In this document: one piece after another, positions 8,400-17,722 of the stretch
Position numbering within the stretch: the stretch's first letter is position 1
Layout: each line of letters opens with the position of its first letter
NCBI GenBank assembly: GCA_017745295.1
Contig: JAGHZR010000004.1
Location: forward strand, 297,959-361,958
DNA: 64,000 nt
Source of the DNA: Novosphingobium sp.
GTDB lineage: Bacteria > Pseudomonadota > Alphaproteobacteria > Sphingomonadales > Sphingomonadaceae
Direction: 5' to 3'
Made by a program: the position numbers and the translations under genes
The notes under the pieces: generated by a model
Databases searched by the model: none
What the model was told of the DNA's origin: nothing
The model's input: the letters and a program-made list of their open reading frames with translations, nothing else

Positions 8400-11300
8400 T
8401 CAGGATCGCAGCAGGCGCCTGACGGTCCGCCAAAGGCGCGACAGCGGGCCGGTTGCGGTCTGGAATGCGGAAGCGGCGGGAATGACGAGGGTGACTTCCG
8501 CGCCGCCCGCCGGGCCGCGATCGAGAAGCATCTGGCCGTTGAGCTTTCGCGCGCGCTCCTGCATGCCGACCAGGCCGAAGTGGCCCGGCTTGCGACCGGC
8601 CTGGATCACCGCGTGGTCGATGCCCATGCCATTGTCGACAAACGAGATCGTGAGCGTGGTCTGGAGATAGTTGACGAGGATATCGACGCGGCTGGCTTTG
8701 GCATGACGCGCAATGTTGAAAAGGGCTTCCGTGGCGATCCTGGCGATTTCCTCGGAAACGGCAGGACGCAACGGCCTGGCCGCGCCATAGCTGACGATGT
8801 TCAACTCGACATTGCCGGTCAGCCCGGTCTGGGCGGCAATGATGCGCAAGCGCCCTTCGAGGGTGTCGGTTTCCCGGTGCGCGCGCAAGTTGTACACCCG
8901 GTCGCGTCCTTCGGCGATGACCGCTTCGGCGTGTTCGATCACACCGTCGAGGCGATCGGAACCGGCGCCGCCCGAGCGGAGCGAGGCTGCCGCGAGACGG
9001 AAGTCCAGAAGCAGGGCCTGTACCGACTGGAGCAGCGTGTCATGGAGTTCGCGGGCGATCCGTTCGCGCTCGTCGTGCCGTTCGGCCAACCGCGAACCGA
9101 TGCTCCTGCTGACGGCGGCGATGCGCAGCCGGTATCCCAGACACAGCAGTGCGAAGAATGCCGCCCCGCACAGCAGCTTGAAATACCAGCTTTCCAGGAA
9201 AGTCGGGCGGATCTCGAAGGAAAGCATGCGGGTGGCCGTACCGCCGCCGTCGCCGTTAGCGGTAACGACGAAACGGTACTTGCCGGGCCCGAGATTCGCG
9301 TATCCTGCCGTCCTTCGCTGGCCCGCATCGATCCAATCGGAATCCACGTTCTCCAGGCGATAACGAATGCGGACAAGGTCCGGGCGCAGGGTTCCCGTCG
9401 CCGAAAAGGCAAGACGCACCGAGCGCGTACCGGCTGCGAGCGTGACCGATCGCGGGTCCCGGAAAGTCGCGCCGTCCGTGGTCAGAAGGCGGAAAACCAC
9501 ATTCGGGGTGGCACGATTCCCGGCGATCGAGCGAGGGTCTATGCTCGCCAGACCGGCCGTGCGCACCACCCAGATCCGGCCGTCGCCGTCCAGCGCGATT
9601 TTCTGTCCGACCGGCCCGAGACGCTGCGACGTTCCGGCAAGACCGTCGCGCCCATCGAAGAGACGGCGCGGCAGCAGTCTGTCGGGATTCCCGAACGCCG
9701 CTTGCAGGTCGGACGAGCGCACTCTGGACAAGCCGTCGAAGCTGCTGAACCAAACTTCCCCTTCGGGTGTCTCGACCAGCGTCGTCACCCGCCGCGTCCA
9801 AGGCGCTGAAAGCGGATCGAGCCGCACTGCATGGCCTTGCGCAAGCCGGATCAGACCGGCCGCCGTAAAGGCCACGAAGCCGCCCAGTCCGGGAGAAACG
9901 CCGTTGATCTGCGCGTCTTCGAGCGAGGGAAGGCGGTAGATCAGCTTGCGGTTTCCAGAGAACACGACGACCGTCTCGTCATCGAGTGGAACGGCCACTT
10001 CGCCGCGGGCGTTCGCCGAAATCCCAAGCAAGCCGCCTTTATTAGGGGCTTCCAGATCGGGAAGTTCGTGCAGCTTCCCACCAGCGTATCGCCAGGTGCT
10101 TCCATCGTAGCCTCTGAGCCAGATGTTTCCGGCAGCATCGAGCGCGCAGGCGCTTGGCGCCATGGGAGCCGGCATAAGGTATCTGAGGCGGCCCTGCGCG
10201 GAGAGCGAATAGACCTTGCGACGCTGGGCCAGCACGATCTCGCCTGCCTTGGCCGAGCAGAAGATCGGATCCGCGGCAAGATCGAGCACATGCCGGGCCG
10301 GCGCGCCGTGCCGCAACCGATAGAGTTTACCGTGCGAAGCCGCGTAGACGCTGCCATCCTTCGAACTGACGAGCTGAACACCGCCGACATTGTCCCCGGC
10401 CACTGTCGGCTCCATCGAAACGTCGGCCAATCGGAACCGAAGCAGGCCCCGGCTTTCGGCAACCCATACCGTGCCCTGCGCATCGGTGTAGTTGGCTCTC
10501 ACGCCGTCCGTTTCGGCCGTGCCGGGCCAGCGGTATGTTTCGATCGCGCCGCCGGACCGCGCCTGAGCGAGATTCAGACGGCTCGAAACGGGCGAACTCC
10601 AGGAACCGTTCCATACGCCTCCGTGATCGTCGAACGACAGGAAGCGCATTCCGATGCTCTTGGGGAGCGGGTATACCGGTCCAAGCGGTTTGAGGCCTGA
10701 TCCGGCGATGCCGTAGCGTCGTAGCCAATCGCGGTCGGAGACCCAGAGCTGGCCGCTGCGATCGACGTAGAGGCGCGCGAACTGGTAAGAGCCCTCGAGA
10801 ACCCTGAACCTGCTGCTGCCGGGCGCCAGACGGGCGATCTGAGACTTGCTTTGCTCGAAATCCAGAACCGGTGCGAGGATCGAACCGTCGCCCGTCGCCA
10901 CCAGGCCGAGCGTGAAACCGGGCAGCAGGCCGAGCAGATCCTCGACCTGCTGCCATTTGCGATCCTTCCAACGCCATAGGCGCCCCGATACTCCGCCCCA
11001 TTCCGCGTAGATCGCGCCGTCCGGCCCCTCAAGGATATTGGTCACGATCAGCGGCGGCCGGGGCAGCTTCATGTCCTCGACACGGCCGCCGACATAGCGG
11101 GAAACGCCTGCGCTCTGCGCAAAGCCGATCCACAACTCTCCCTTGCGGCTGACGAACAGCGAAGAAACCCCGAAAGGACTGGTGCCCTTGATGTCGGGAC
11201 CGGTCAGATGCTCGAAAGACATGCCGTCGAACCGCCAGAGGCCGTCTTCCGCCCCCAGCCACAGAAGCCCGTCCGGCGTCTGCGTTATGGCACTGATGAG

Positions 11301-11489
11301 CGAGGGCGCGCCGTCTTCCGTGCTCCAGAAGTCCTGATGGAAACGCCCCAGTGTGACTTCATCGCGGCGACCGGCGCGCTTGGCTGGATCCCCGGCAGGG
11401 TTTTGGGCAAGGGCAGCCCCTCCCACCAAAGCGCCGAGGGCAAGACAGGCAAAGACTGCCTGCAAGCGGGAGCCTGCCGCAAGGTTCAC
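8400..11489 (-). CDS. Sensor histidine kinase with periplasmic Reg_prop/Y_Y_Y sensor
   Basis: A 1029-aa membrane kinase. The order is: signal peptide or anchor (1-29), a long periplasmic region of propeller repeats of Reg_prop type (for example TPDGLLWLGAEDGLWRFDG), a Y_Y_Y domain (RYRLENVDSDW..LGPGKYRFVV), a membrane helix at about 765-785, a HisKA_3 helix with H816 in ARELHDTLLQ, and a HATPase_c domain (NIARHAKAS, VDNGMGI, GHFGLVGM). The layout matches NarL-type kinases that sense carbohydrates or other envelope ligands. There is no fused receiver, so it needs a partner, most likely the response regulator at 12710. The start is GTG with a weak GGGA upstream. Confidence 0.93.
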   Translation of the reverse strand: MNLAAGSRLQAVFACLALGALVGGAALAQNPAGDPAKRAGRRDEVTLGRFHQDFWSTEDGAPSLISAITQTPDGLLWLGAEDGLWRFDGMSFEHLTGPDIKGTSPFGVSSLFVSRKGELWIGFAQSAGVSRYVGGRVEDMKLPRPPLIVTNILEGPDGAIYAEWGGVSGRLWRWKDRKWQQVEDLLGLLPGFTLGLVATGDGSILAPVLDFEQSKSQIARLAPGSSRFRVLEGSYQFARLYVDRSGQLWVSDRDWLRRYGIAGSGLKPLGPVYPLPKSIGMRFLSFDDHGGVWNGSWSSPVSSRLNLAQARSGGAIETYRWPGTAETDGVRANYTDAQGTVWVAESRGLLRFRLADVSMEPTVAGDNVGGVQLVSSKDGSVYAASHGKLYRLRHGAPARHVLDLAADPIFCSAKAGEIVLAQRRKVYSLSAQGRLRYLMPAPMAPSACALDAAGNIWLRGYDGSTWRYAGGKLHELPDLEAPNKGGLLGISANARGEVAVPLDDETVVVFSGNRKLIYRLPSLEDAQINGVSPGLGGFVAFTAAGLIRLAQGHAVRLDPLSAPWTRRVTTLVETPEGEVWFSSFDGLSRVRSSDLQAAFGNPDRLLPRRLFDGRDGLAGTSQRLGPVGQKIALDGDGRIWVVRTAGLASIDPRSIAGNRATPNVVFRLLTTDGATFRDPRSVTLAAGTRSVRLAFSATGTLRPDLVRIRYRLENVDSDWIDAGQRRTAGYANLGPGKYRFVVTANGDGGGTATRMLSFEIRPTFLESWYFKLLCGAAFFALLCLGYRLRIAAVSRSIGSRLAERHDERERIARELHDTLLQSVQALLLDFRLAAASLRSGGAGSDRLDGVIEHAEAVIAEGRDRVYNLRAHRETDTLEGRLRIIAAQTGLTGNVELNIVSYGAARPLRPAVSEEIARIATEALFNIARHAKASRVDILVNYLQTTLTISFVDNGMGIDHAVIQAGRKPGHFGLVGMQERARKLNGQMLLDRGPAGGAEVTLVIPAASAFQTATGPLSRLWRTVRRLLRS

Positions 11490-11576
11490 ACACGAAATCC
11501 CACTAGACCCTGCGGCCGCGCCCGATCCCGATATCAGGGCCTCTTTCTTGCTACATGCCTGCTCATAAGCCAGGCG

Positions 11577-12539
11577 TCAAAGTTCAGGAGGGTGCAACTC
11601 GTGGATCGTCGGCATCTCGTCGTTCTTCGTGTCTCCGATGTAGAGCTGACGCCAGGCCTTGGGCGGCATGCCGGTGAATTTCCGGAACACCCGGCTCATG
11701 TGGCTCTGGTCGGCAAATCCGCATCCGATGGCAATATGCGAGACGGAAAGGCTCTCGTTCCGAAGCATGTCCTTCGCTTTCGCAACCCTGCGGCTGAGCA
11801 GCCACTGATGCGGCGGCATCCCCACGGATTTCTTGAAGGAACGGGCGAAATGAGCAAGGGAAAGGCCGCATTCCTCCGCCAGGGCTTCAACCGAGACATC
11901 GCCGTCGAGCGATGCCTCGATAAGCTCCCTCGCCCGACGTTCCTGCCAGACGGCGAGACCGCTGCGTGAGTGCCGCGAGTTTCTTTCCTTTATTCCATAG
12001 CGCTGCGCGACATGAGAGCAGAGTGCCCAGCCGAGATGTTCCAGGAACAGGCGATTGGGTTCGTTCGGATTGTCGAAGATCGGCCAGATCGCGTGCGCCA
12101 GTCGGTGGAGCTGCCTATCTTCCATGGGTTCACCGGGAATCCCGTCGAGGTTGCCGACCTCGATCGGCCGCTCGTCCATGAGCGCGATGCCGAAAGCCCG
12201 GCGATCCACGTGGAAGTTCACGCAAGCGAATGCCGAGCGCAGGTTCGCTTGCCAGGTCTTACGATAATCGAAGAAAGCGCTATGCCCGGACGGTTGCCGC
12301 CGAAACGCCAACTTGTGGCCGTTCAGAAATATTTCCCCCTCATAGTCGGCCATCTGAACATTGATCATGAAGGCGTCTTCAGTCAGATGGGGATCGCTCA
12401 TTCCCACCCCGCACCCGGAACGCAGGCGTGCGGCACCGATCGGAAAGCCTCCCGGTCCCTTGAAACTGATGCTGGAGGCATCCTTCACGCGCAGGAACGT
12501 CTGCGAGCGATTGCTGCCTGTATCGGTTTGCCTGTCCAT
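11577..12539 (-). CDS. AraC-family transcriptional regulator
   Basis: A 320-aa protein with a C-terminal double helix-turn-helix of AraC type at about 225-305 (SVEALAEECGLSLAHFARSFKKSVG, then IAIGCGFADQSHMSRVFRKFTG). The N-terminal 200 residues look like an AraC-ligand-type sensor with no clear motif. I chose the ATG at 12539; longer options reach 12659 (GTG) and would place the 12619 palindrome inside the coding region. It lies between the kinase (same strand, 87 bp gap) and the divergent response regulator, so the three probably form one signalling unit. Confidence 0.88.
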   Translation of the reverse strand: MDRQTDTGSNRSQTFLRVKDASSISFKGPGGFPIGAARLRSGCGVGMSDPHLTEDAFMINVQMADYEGEIFLNGHKLAFRRQPSGHSAFFDYRKTWQANLRSAFACVNFHVDRRAFGIALMDERPIEVGNLDGIPGEPMEDRQLHRLAHAIWPIFDNPNEPNRLFLEHLGWALCSHVAQRYGIKERNSRHSRSGLAVWQERRARELIEASLDGDVSVEALAEECGLSLAHFARSFKKSVGMPPHQWLLSRRVAKAKDMLRNESLSVSHIAIGCGFADQSHMSRVFRKFTGMPPKAWRQLYIGDTKNDEMPTIHELHPPEL

Positions 12540-12618
12540 GGTCGATCCGGAGTCCTTGGCGTTGCGACGAGACGGCGCGGACATGGCCATGATTATCCAT
12601 GAGCAGAATACCCGCGTC

Positions 12619-12640
12619 CTCCCCCCAATATTGGGGGGAG
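12619..12640. promoter_or_regulatory. Perfect 22-bp palindrome, likely operator
   Basis: CTCCCCCC and GGGGGGAG flank a central AATATT, giving a perfect inverted repeat 70 bp before the response regulator start and 80 bp before the AraC start. A long exact dyad in a divergent promoter region is typical of a dimeric regulator site. The NarL-type regulator or the AraC protein beside it is the likely binder, but the sequence does not say which. I found no second copy in the window. Confidence 0.6.
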
Positions 12641-12709
12641 CCGCGTGGATTGTCTCCACACAAGTGCAGCGGTATCCGAAAGTGAATTCAAGGAGGCGAA
12701 CGGGATTTG

Positions 12710-13336
12710 ATGCGAGAGGACAAGATCCGCATTGTCGTTGCGGACGATCATCCGCTCATCCGGCGCGGCGTGCGGGCGGTGCTCTCGATGGTTGCCGATG
12801 TGCTTGTCGTCGGTGAGGCCGAAGATGGCGCCCAGGCCGTCGCGCTCTATCGCACGCTCCTGCCGGACCTCATTCTGCTCGATCTGCAAATGCCCAAGGT
12901 GGACGGCATCGAGGCCATCGAGCAGATCAGGCAGGAGTTTCCGCAGGCCAGGATCCTGGTGCTCACGACGTACTCGGGCGACGCCCAGGCCTTGCGCGCG
13001 TTGCGGGCCGGAGCGCAGGGCTATATTCTCAAGAGCAATCTGCATGACGAACTGATCGAGGCGATCCAGTCGGTTCACGAGGGCAGGGAATTTCTCAGCG
13101 CCGAAATCATCTCCCAGATCGCCCGGCATCAGGGCAACCAGCAACTGACCGACCGGGAGCGCAGCGTCCTGACGCTTGCCGCCACCGGAAATTCGAACAA
13201 GCGGATCGCCTCCAGCCTCGAAATCTCCGAGGAAACGGTGAAAGGCTACATGAAGATTATTCTGAGCAAGCTGGACGCCGTGGACCGCACCCATGCCGTG
13301 ACGATCGCGCTCCGGCGGGGAATGATCGACCTCTGA
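12710..13336 (+). CDS. NarL/FixJ-family response regulator
   Basis: A 208-aa protein with a receiver domain (acidic pair D12-D13, phospho-acceptor D58 in LLDLQMPKVDG, K near 108) and a LuxR-type helix-turn-helix at about 143-205 (LTDRERSVLTLAATGNSNKRIASSLEIS). It is the expected partner of the HisKA_3 kinase at 8400-11489. An AAGGAGG site lies 13 bases before the ATG at 12710, while a TTG at 12707 would give 10 bases, so the start is uncertain by one codon. Transcription is divergent from the AraC gene over the 22-bp palindrome. Confidence 0.92.
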   Translation: MREDKIRIVVADDHPLIRRGVRAVLSMVADVLVVGEAEDGAQAVALYRTLLPDLILLDLQMPKVDGIEAIEQIRQEFPQARILVLTTYSGDAQALRALRAGAQGYILKSNLHDELIEAIQSVHEGREFLSAEIISQIARHQGNQQLTDRERSVLTLAATGNSNKRIASSLEISEETVKGYMKIILSKLDAVDRTHAVTIALRRGMIDL

Positions 13337-13394
13337 CCAGCGACATGGCCGCAGGCTTGGCCGGTTCCTGCCGGGCAGGGCAAGGCGGGGGATC

Positions 13395-14201
13395 TCAGCG
13401 TCGATGCAGGACGGCGCGCAGCTGAACGAGCGTGGCGATGGCGGCAAGGATACCGACCGCGCCGACCACACCGAACAGACCGGCCACTTCCGAACCGAGG
13501 CCGAAGCGGGGCTGTTCCAGGCGCAGGGCGAGAATCGTCCAGAAGGCGGTGAGGGCGCCGAACAGCAGAGCCTGCGTATAGGCTGCGATGCGCAGTTCGC
13601 GAAATTCCCGCCAAAGGTGAACGAGCGACACGAGCAGGCCCGCATAAGTGCTGCGTCCTTCGGGAAGGCTGCGCGGCAAGGCCGCGGCCATCAGCGCGCT
13701 CCCAAGGCCAGCGGTACGCCGAGCCAGAACATCGCGCGCCAACCTTCATGCGCTGCGACGAAACCGGACAGGGTACGGCTCAGCAGGATGCCGCAGAATA
13801 AACCCGACATGATGGTGCCGACCACGGCACCGCGCCGCTCGGGCGCGGCAAGTGCGGGCCGCGAAGGGCACGATCTGCTGGGCCACCGTCGATGCGACGC
13901 CGAGGATCAACGAGGCAATCAGCAACATGACAGCCGATGGCGCCAACGCGGCACCGACGAGGGCGACCGCCAGCACGGCGAATTGCGCGAGGATCAGGCG
14001 GCGTCGCTCGACCAGATCGCCCAACGGCACCAGTCCGGTCAGCCCGCCATGAAGCTCGCGCTCGATTACGCCGAGTATGGGCTGGTTGTAATAGATGTTC
14101 GCCACGGCCAGTCCGGACGAGACCGCCATGGAGAACATCAGTCCTGAACCGATTTGTGTCGAAGCGGGCGCCTCGGACGGGCGTGCGGATACCTTCGACA
14201 T
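13395..14201 (-). pseudogene. Decayed MFS transporter
   Basis: The minus strand encodes recognisable pieces of a 12-helix major facilitator. The N-terminal helix reads [20 protein letters not shown], then [12 protein letters not shown], then a helix ending [11 protein letters not shown]. Near 13856-13860 an extra base shifts the frame; the correct continuation ([17 protein letters not shown]) is read in another frame until a second shift near 13700 restores the first. About 20 residues are missing before VPLGDL, and the last six helices are reduced to a short tail ending LRAVLHRR. Two compensating shifts plus two internal losses point to real decay and not a single sequencing error. Confidence 0.8.
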
Positions 14202-14390
14202 GGTCTTGCCTCTGCGACAATGCCCTGATTCCGATCCGGGTGCGGGGCGATTGAACGGCAAGTATGGGGAGGGATCAGGTTCAGGCTTGGATATACGATC
14301 GGCTATCTCGACCCGACGGAAAGCGTGATTGTGAGCTTCGATGAACGGGAGACCTGCATAGAGGCAACGCCGGCAGTCGCGATGATCGGG

Positions 14391-14837
14391 TCATGATGAA
14401 CTGCGACCCAGAACGAGTTCGCCTTCTTCTTCCCCGTCCCAATAGTGCGCCCGTTCGCCCGCGACTTCGATCAGCACGATGCCCGGCGTCTCGGGACCTT
14501 CCGGCCACCAGCGCTCGAGGCTGTCCGTCCAGTGCCGGGCAAACGCGGACTTGTCGCGAACCAGCTTCGCATGGCCTTCGACGGCGAGGAAGAAGGGTCT
14601 CTGACCAAGCAGCCCGGACTTGCCCTGATAAGATAAAGTGACCTTGGGGTCGGCCGCGATGTCGGCGACCATCAGCGCGCTTTCTTCGGTGAAGAACCAG
14701 GCGGTGCCATCGTAGTCGACTTCGCGGTTGTTGCTCATCGGCCGCGCCGCGATCGCTCCGCCTTGCGTATGGGTCGCGAGCATTGTGAAGTCGATGTCCT
14801 TCATCTTGCCGGAAAGCTCTGTAAGGGACCATGTCAT
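14391..14837 (-). CDS. Pyridoxamine 5'-phosphate oxidase-like protein, general stress type
   Basis: A 148-aa split-barrel flavin-binding protein of the Pyrid_ox_like group. Visible features are TMLATHTQGGAIAARPMS near residue 18, the strand TAWFFTEESALMVADIAADPKVTLSYQG and a C-terminal acidic tail (DGEEEGE). Relatives are labelled general stress protein 26; enzyme activity is usually unproven. An AGAGGA site precedes the ATG at 14837. It lies 108 bp downstream of katE on the same strand and may be part of the same stress unit. Confidence 0.85.
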   Translation of the reverse strand: MTWSLTELSGKMKDIDFTMLATHTQGGAIAARPMSNNREVDYDGTAWFFTEESALMVADIAADPKVTLSYQGKSGLLGQRPFFLAVEGHAKLVRDKSAFARHWTDSLERWWPEGPETPGIVLIEVAGERAHYWDGEEEGELVLGRSSS

Positions 14838-14945
14838 CGGGATTTCCTCTTCCGGTTATGCTTCAGGAGACAACGCACGACGCGTGCGTTCGATGCGGGA
14901 TCGTCGAAGGGAAAATGCCTCGACATGGCCCTCGGATCGCACGGT

Positions 14946-17108
14946 TCAGGCCAGATCGCGGATCTTGGGTTCGCGCGCCCAGTGTCGGCTGGCTCCGACC
15001 TGGAGGAACGCTTCGATCGACACGATGCCCTCGTCCTTCTCTACCCCCGCCTTGTCGAGAATGACCTGGGTGCCGGGACAGTGTGCGATGGTCTTGCAGT
15101 GACCATAGGCATCCATGAACCATTGGACCGCAGCCCCTTGCATGGCCAGTTTCTCCGCCGCCTCAGGCATGAGGATCGAAGCGATCGCGTCGAAAAGGAC
15201 GGACGGCGAACCCGCGAGCTGCCCGTCCGCCTCCAGCGTGCCGCCTTTCAGCTTGATCCCGCCCACTTTCGGAGCCACCAGGAAGGCGGTGCCGCCAGCC
15301 GTTTCGATTTCACTCTTGAGCTTGTCGATGGCAGCCTTGTCGGATCCCTCGTCGAAGAGAATGCCGATCTTTCTTCCGTCCAGCGTATCGAGAGCATTCT
15401 TCTGGATCGACAGGGCGTCGGAAGGCGCCATTTCGACCGGTTCCCGCGCGGCAGGGGCCTTCTTAGGCAATGTGAGAGCCAGCCCATTCGCAACCCTCTC
15501 CGCCAGCGTCTCGTCGACGTTGCGCAGGCGGGAGATTACCCGTTCGCGAACGTAAGCCAGAGCGATTTTGGAAAGTTCGAACACGATGGCGGAGGCGATA
15601 TGCGCCTGTTCGCTTTCGGTCTGCGAGCTGTAAAAGAGCCTCGCCTGGCTGTAATGGTCGGCGAAGAGTTCCGCGCGGATGCGCAGCTTGTTTTCCGGCT
15701 CATTGCGCTCGGCATTTTCCGTAAACGTCGAAAAGCCGCTCTGCGGATCGGCGCGGGGGCCGCTGTGCTCGCCTGCCTCGGCAAGGCTGTTCGGTTCGTA
15801 ATTGGCGCGGCCGGTGGGCACCAAAGTCTGCATCATGCCGTCGCGCTGGAAGTTGTGGAACGGGCATTTGGGCGCATTGATCGGGATCTGGTGGAAATTC
15901 GTCGTGCCGAGCCGCGACTTCTGGGTATCGAGATAGGAGAACAACCGGCCCTGCAAGAGCGGGTCGTTGGTGAAGTCGATCCCCGGTATGATGTTGCTGG
16001 GCAGAAAGGCGACCTGTTCGGTCTCGGCGAAGAAATTGTCGACATTGCGGTTGAGCGTCAGACGGCCGACGATCTCGACCGGAATGGCCTCTTCCGGAAT
16101 GAGCTTGGTGGCGTCGAGCACATCGTACGGCTGCTGCGCGGCCCATTCCTCGTCGAAAACCTGCACGCCGAGGTCCCACGCCGGGAAATTGCCCGAGGCG
16201 ATCGCCTCGAACAAGTCGCGGCGGTGGAAGTCCGGATCGGCCCCCGCGATCTTCACGGCTTCGTCCCAGACCAGCGATTCCAGTCCGAGAACCGGCTTCC
16301 AGTGGAACTTGACGAACTTGCCCTCGCCGGAGGCATTGACGAAGCGGAAGGTATGGACGCCGAACCCCTGCATCATGCGAAGGGAACGGGGAATGGCCCG
16401 ATCCGACATGGCCCACATGATCATGTGCATCGTCTCGGGCATCAGCGACACGAAGTCCCAGAACGTATCGTGTGCCGAGGCCGCCTGGGGATAGCCGCGA
16501 TCGGCCTCCATCTTCACCGAATGGACGAGGTCGGGGAATTTCATCGCGTCCTGGATGAAGAAGACCGGGATGTTGTTTCCAACCAGGTCCCAGTTGCCTG
16601 CATCGGTGTAGAACTTGACCGCAAATCCGCGCACGTCGCGCGGCGTATCGACGGATCCGGCGCCCCCCGCGACTGTCGAGAAGCGGACGAAGACGGGGCA
16701 GCTCTCCCCTTTCTTTTGAAATATCCCTGCCTTAGTCAGTTCCGGAATGGCCTTGGTGCATTCGAAGACGCCGTGCGCCCCCGAACCGCGCGCATGAACG
16801 ATGCGTTCGGGAATGCGCTCGTGATCGAAGTGGAAGATTTTTTCGCGCAGGACGAAGTCTTCCAGAAGCGTCGGCCCGCGCTCACCGGCCTTGAGGCTGT
16901 TCTGATTGTCCGAGATGCGATGGCCGAAATTATCGGTGAGATAGTCTTCCGGCGCCGCCTTCGCGGGTTTCAGGTCCTGATGGGTTTCTCCGCCATTGCC
17001 GACGTGATCGTCATGCTGCGGTTTTCCCGAGCCGGGTTGATGATTGCCGAGCGTCTGGGACGTGGCAGGGGATGCGGGGGAATTTGGGGAGGTGTCGCGG
17101 GTGGCCAT
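14946..17108 (-). CDS. katE: Large-subunit catalase (HPII type)
   Basis: A 720-aa clade-2 haem catalase that breaks down hydrogen peroxide. The catalase core holds the active-site His in [12 protein letters not shown] (near 103-114), the catalytic Asn region in [14 protein letters not shown] and the proximal haem tyrosine in [16 protein letters not shown]-terminal DJ-1/PfpI-like domain from about 565 ([14 protein letters not shown]) is typical of KatE. The first 50 residues are a low-complexity Gly/Asn/Pro-rich tail. GAGGAG lies five bases before the ATG, and an EcfG-like promoter lies at 17144-17168, so general-stress control is likely. Confidence 0.96.
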   Translation of the reverse strand: MATRDTSPNSPASPATSQTLGNHQPGSGKPQHDDHVGNGGETHQDLKPAKAAPEDYLTDNFGHRISDNQNSLKAGERGPTLLEDFVLREKIFHFDHERIPERIVHARGSGAHGVFECTKAIPELTKAGIFQKKGESCPVFVRFSTVAGGAGSVDTPRDVRGFAVKFYTDAGNWDLVGNNIPVFFIQDAMKFPDLVHSVKMEADRGYPQAASAHDTFWDFVSLMPETMHMIMWAMSDRAIPRSLRMMQGFGVHTFRFVNASGEGKFVKFHWKPVLGLESLVWDEAVKIAGADPDFHRRDLFEAIASGNFPAWDLGVQVFDEEWAAQQPYDVLDATKLIPEEAIPVEIVGRLTLNRNVDNFFAETEQVAFLPSNIIPGIDFTNDPLLQGRLFSYLDTQKSRLGTTNFHQIPINAPKCPFHNFQRDGMMQTLVPTGRANYEPNSLAEAGEHSGPRADPQSGFSTFTENAERNEPENKLRIRAELFADHYSQARLFYSSQTESEQAHIASAIVFELSKIALAYVRERVISRLRNVDETLAERVANGLALTLPKKAPAAREPVEMAPSDALSIQKNALDTLDGRKIGILFDEGSDKAAIDKLKSEIETAGGTAFLVAPKVGGIKLKGGTLEADGQLAGSPSVLFDAIASILMPEAAEKLAMQGAAVQWFMDAYGHCKTIAHCPGTQVILDKAGVEKDEGIVSIEAFLQVGASRHWAREPKIRDLA

Positions 17109-17143
17109 GGAAGCTCCTCGGGGAAGTCTTGCTTGCCGTTTTC

Positions 17144-17168
17144 AACCGGCCGGGGGAGCAACGGTTCC
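17144..17168 (-). promoter_or_regulatory. EcfG-like general stress promoter of katE
   Basis: On the minus strand GGAAC (17168-17164) is separated by 16 nt from GGTT (17147-17144), and the -10 element lies 35 nt before the katE ATG. The known alphaproteobacterial EcfG consensus is GGAAC, 16-17 nt, then CGTT, so this differs by one base in the -10. KatE is a common EcfG target, which adds support. Confidence 0.5.
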
Positions 17169-17236
17169 TGCATCCCGCCGCCAGCGATCGCCCCTGCGCC
17201 CGGACGAAAGCGATTTGGGCCGAGCCGGGAACCCGA

Positions 17237-17722
17237 TCAAGCGGCGTTTTCGGGTTCGCCGGCTCGCGGATCGAGACCCGCCTCATCGGCACGGATAAAA
17301 CTGATCTTGCCTTCAGGCTCCAGGATCGCCCAGGCCACCTGATCGAGACGGGAAATGCCCGCCAGGCGCATTTCGGTCGCCAGCTCGTCACGGTCGATCC
17401 GCTCCGAGTCCAGATTACGATCGAGCAACTGACCGTGCCGGACAAGAACGACCGGAGCGCTCTCCAGCAGACGCCGCGCGCGGATCGAGTGATGGCCGAT
17501 CAGCCCCAGCAGCAGGCTCCAGCCCGCGAACGTCACGATGGCAAGCGTTGCGCCGGTAAGAGAGAAATCCTGATGGGTGACGCCCTGCTGGATCAGGTCA
17601 CCCATGACGATCAGCGACACCAGTTCGAACGGGGCCATTTGCCCGAGTTCCCGCTTCCCCATGAGCCGCAGCAGGACGTACATCACGCCGAACATGACCG
17701 AGGCGCGGATGACGATTTCCAT
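17237..17722 (-). CDS. DUF421 (YetF-type) membrane protein
   Basis: A 161-aa protein with two to three membrane helices in the first 70 residues, the family motif LLRLMGKRELGQMAPFELVSLIVMGDL, and a soluble domain at about 75-150 (PVVLVRHGQLLDRNLDSERIDRDELATEMR). Family members are linked to spore or stress physiology, and the biochemical role is unknown. Its start overlaps the stop of the upstream gene as TGATG, indicating translational coupling. It is the last of three small membrane-protein genes. The start is ATG at 17722. Confidence 0.85.
   Translation of the reverse strand: MEIVIRASVMFGVMYVLLRLMGKRELGQMAPFELVSLIVMGDLIQQGVTHQDFSLTGATLAIVTFAGWSLLLGLIGHHSIRARRLLESAPVVLVRHGQLLDRNLDSERIDRDELATEMRLAGISRLDQVAWAILEPEGKISFIRADEAGLDPRAGEPENAA

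Noticed and set aside
9249..9263. Operator-like sequence inside the kinase gene
   Set aside because: Only partly symmetric, inside coding sequence and far from any promoter; probably chance.
14763..17342. 859-aa plus-strand open frame
   Set aside because: Exact antisense of katE; composition typical of a shadow frame, and katE is unmistakable.
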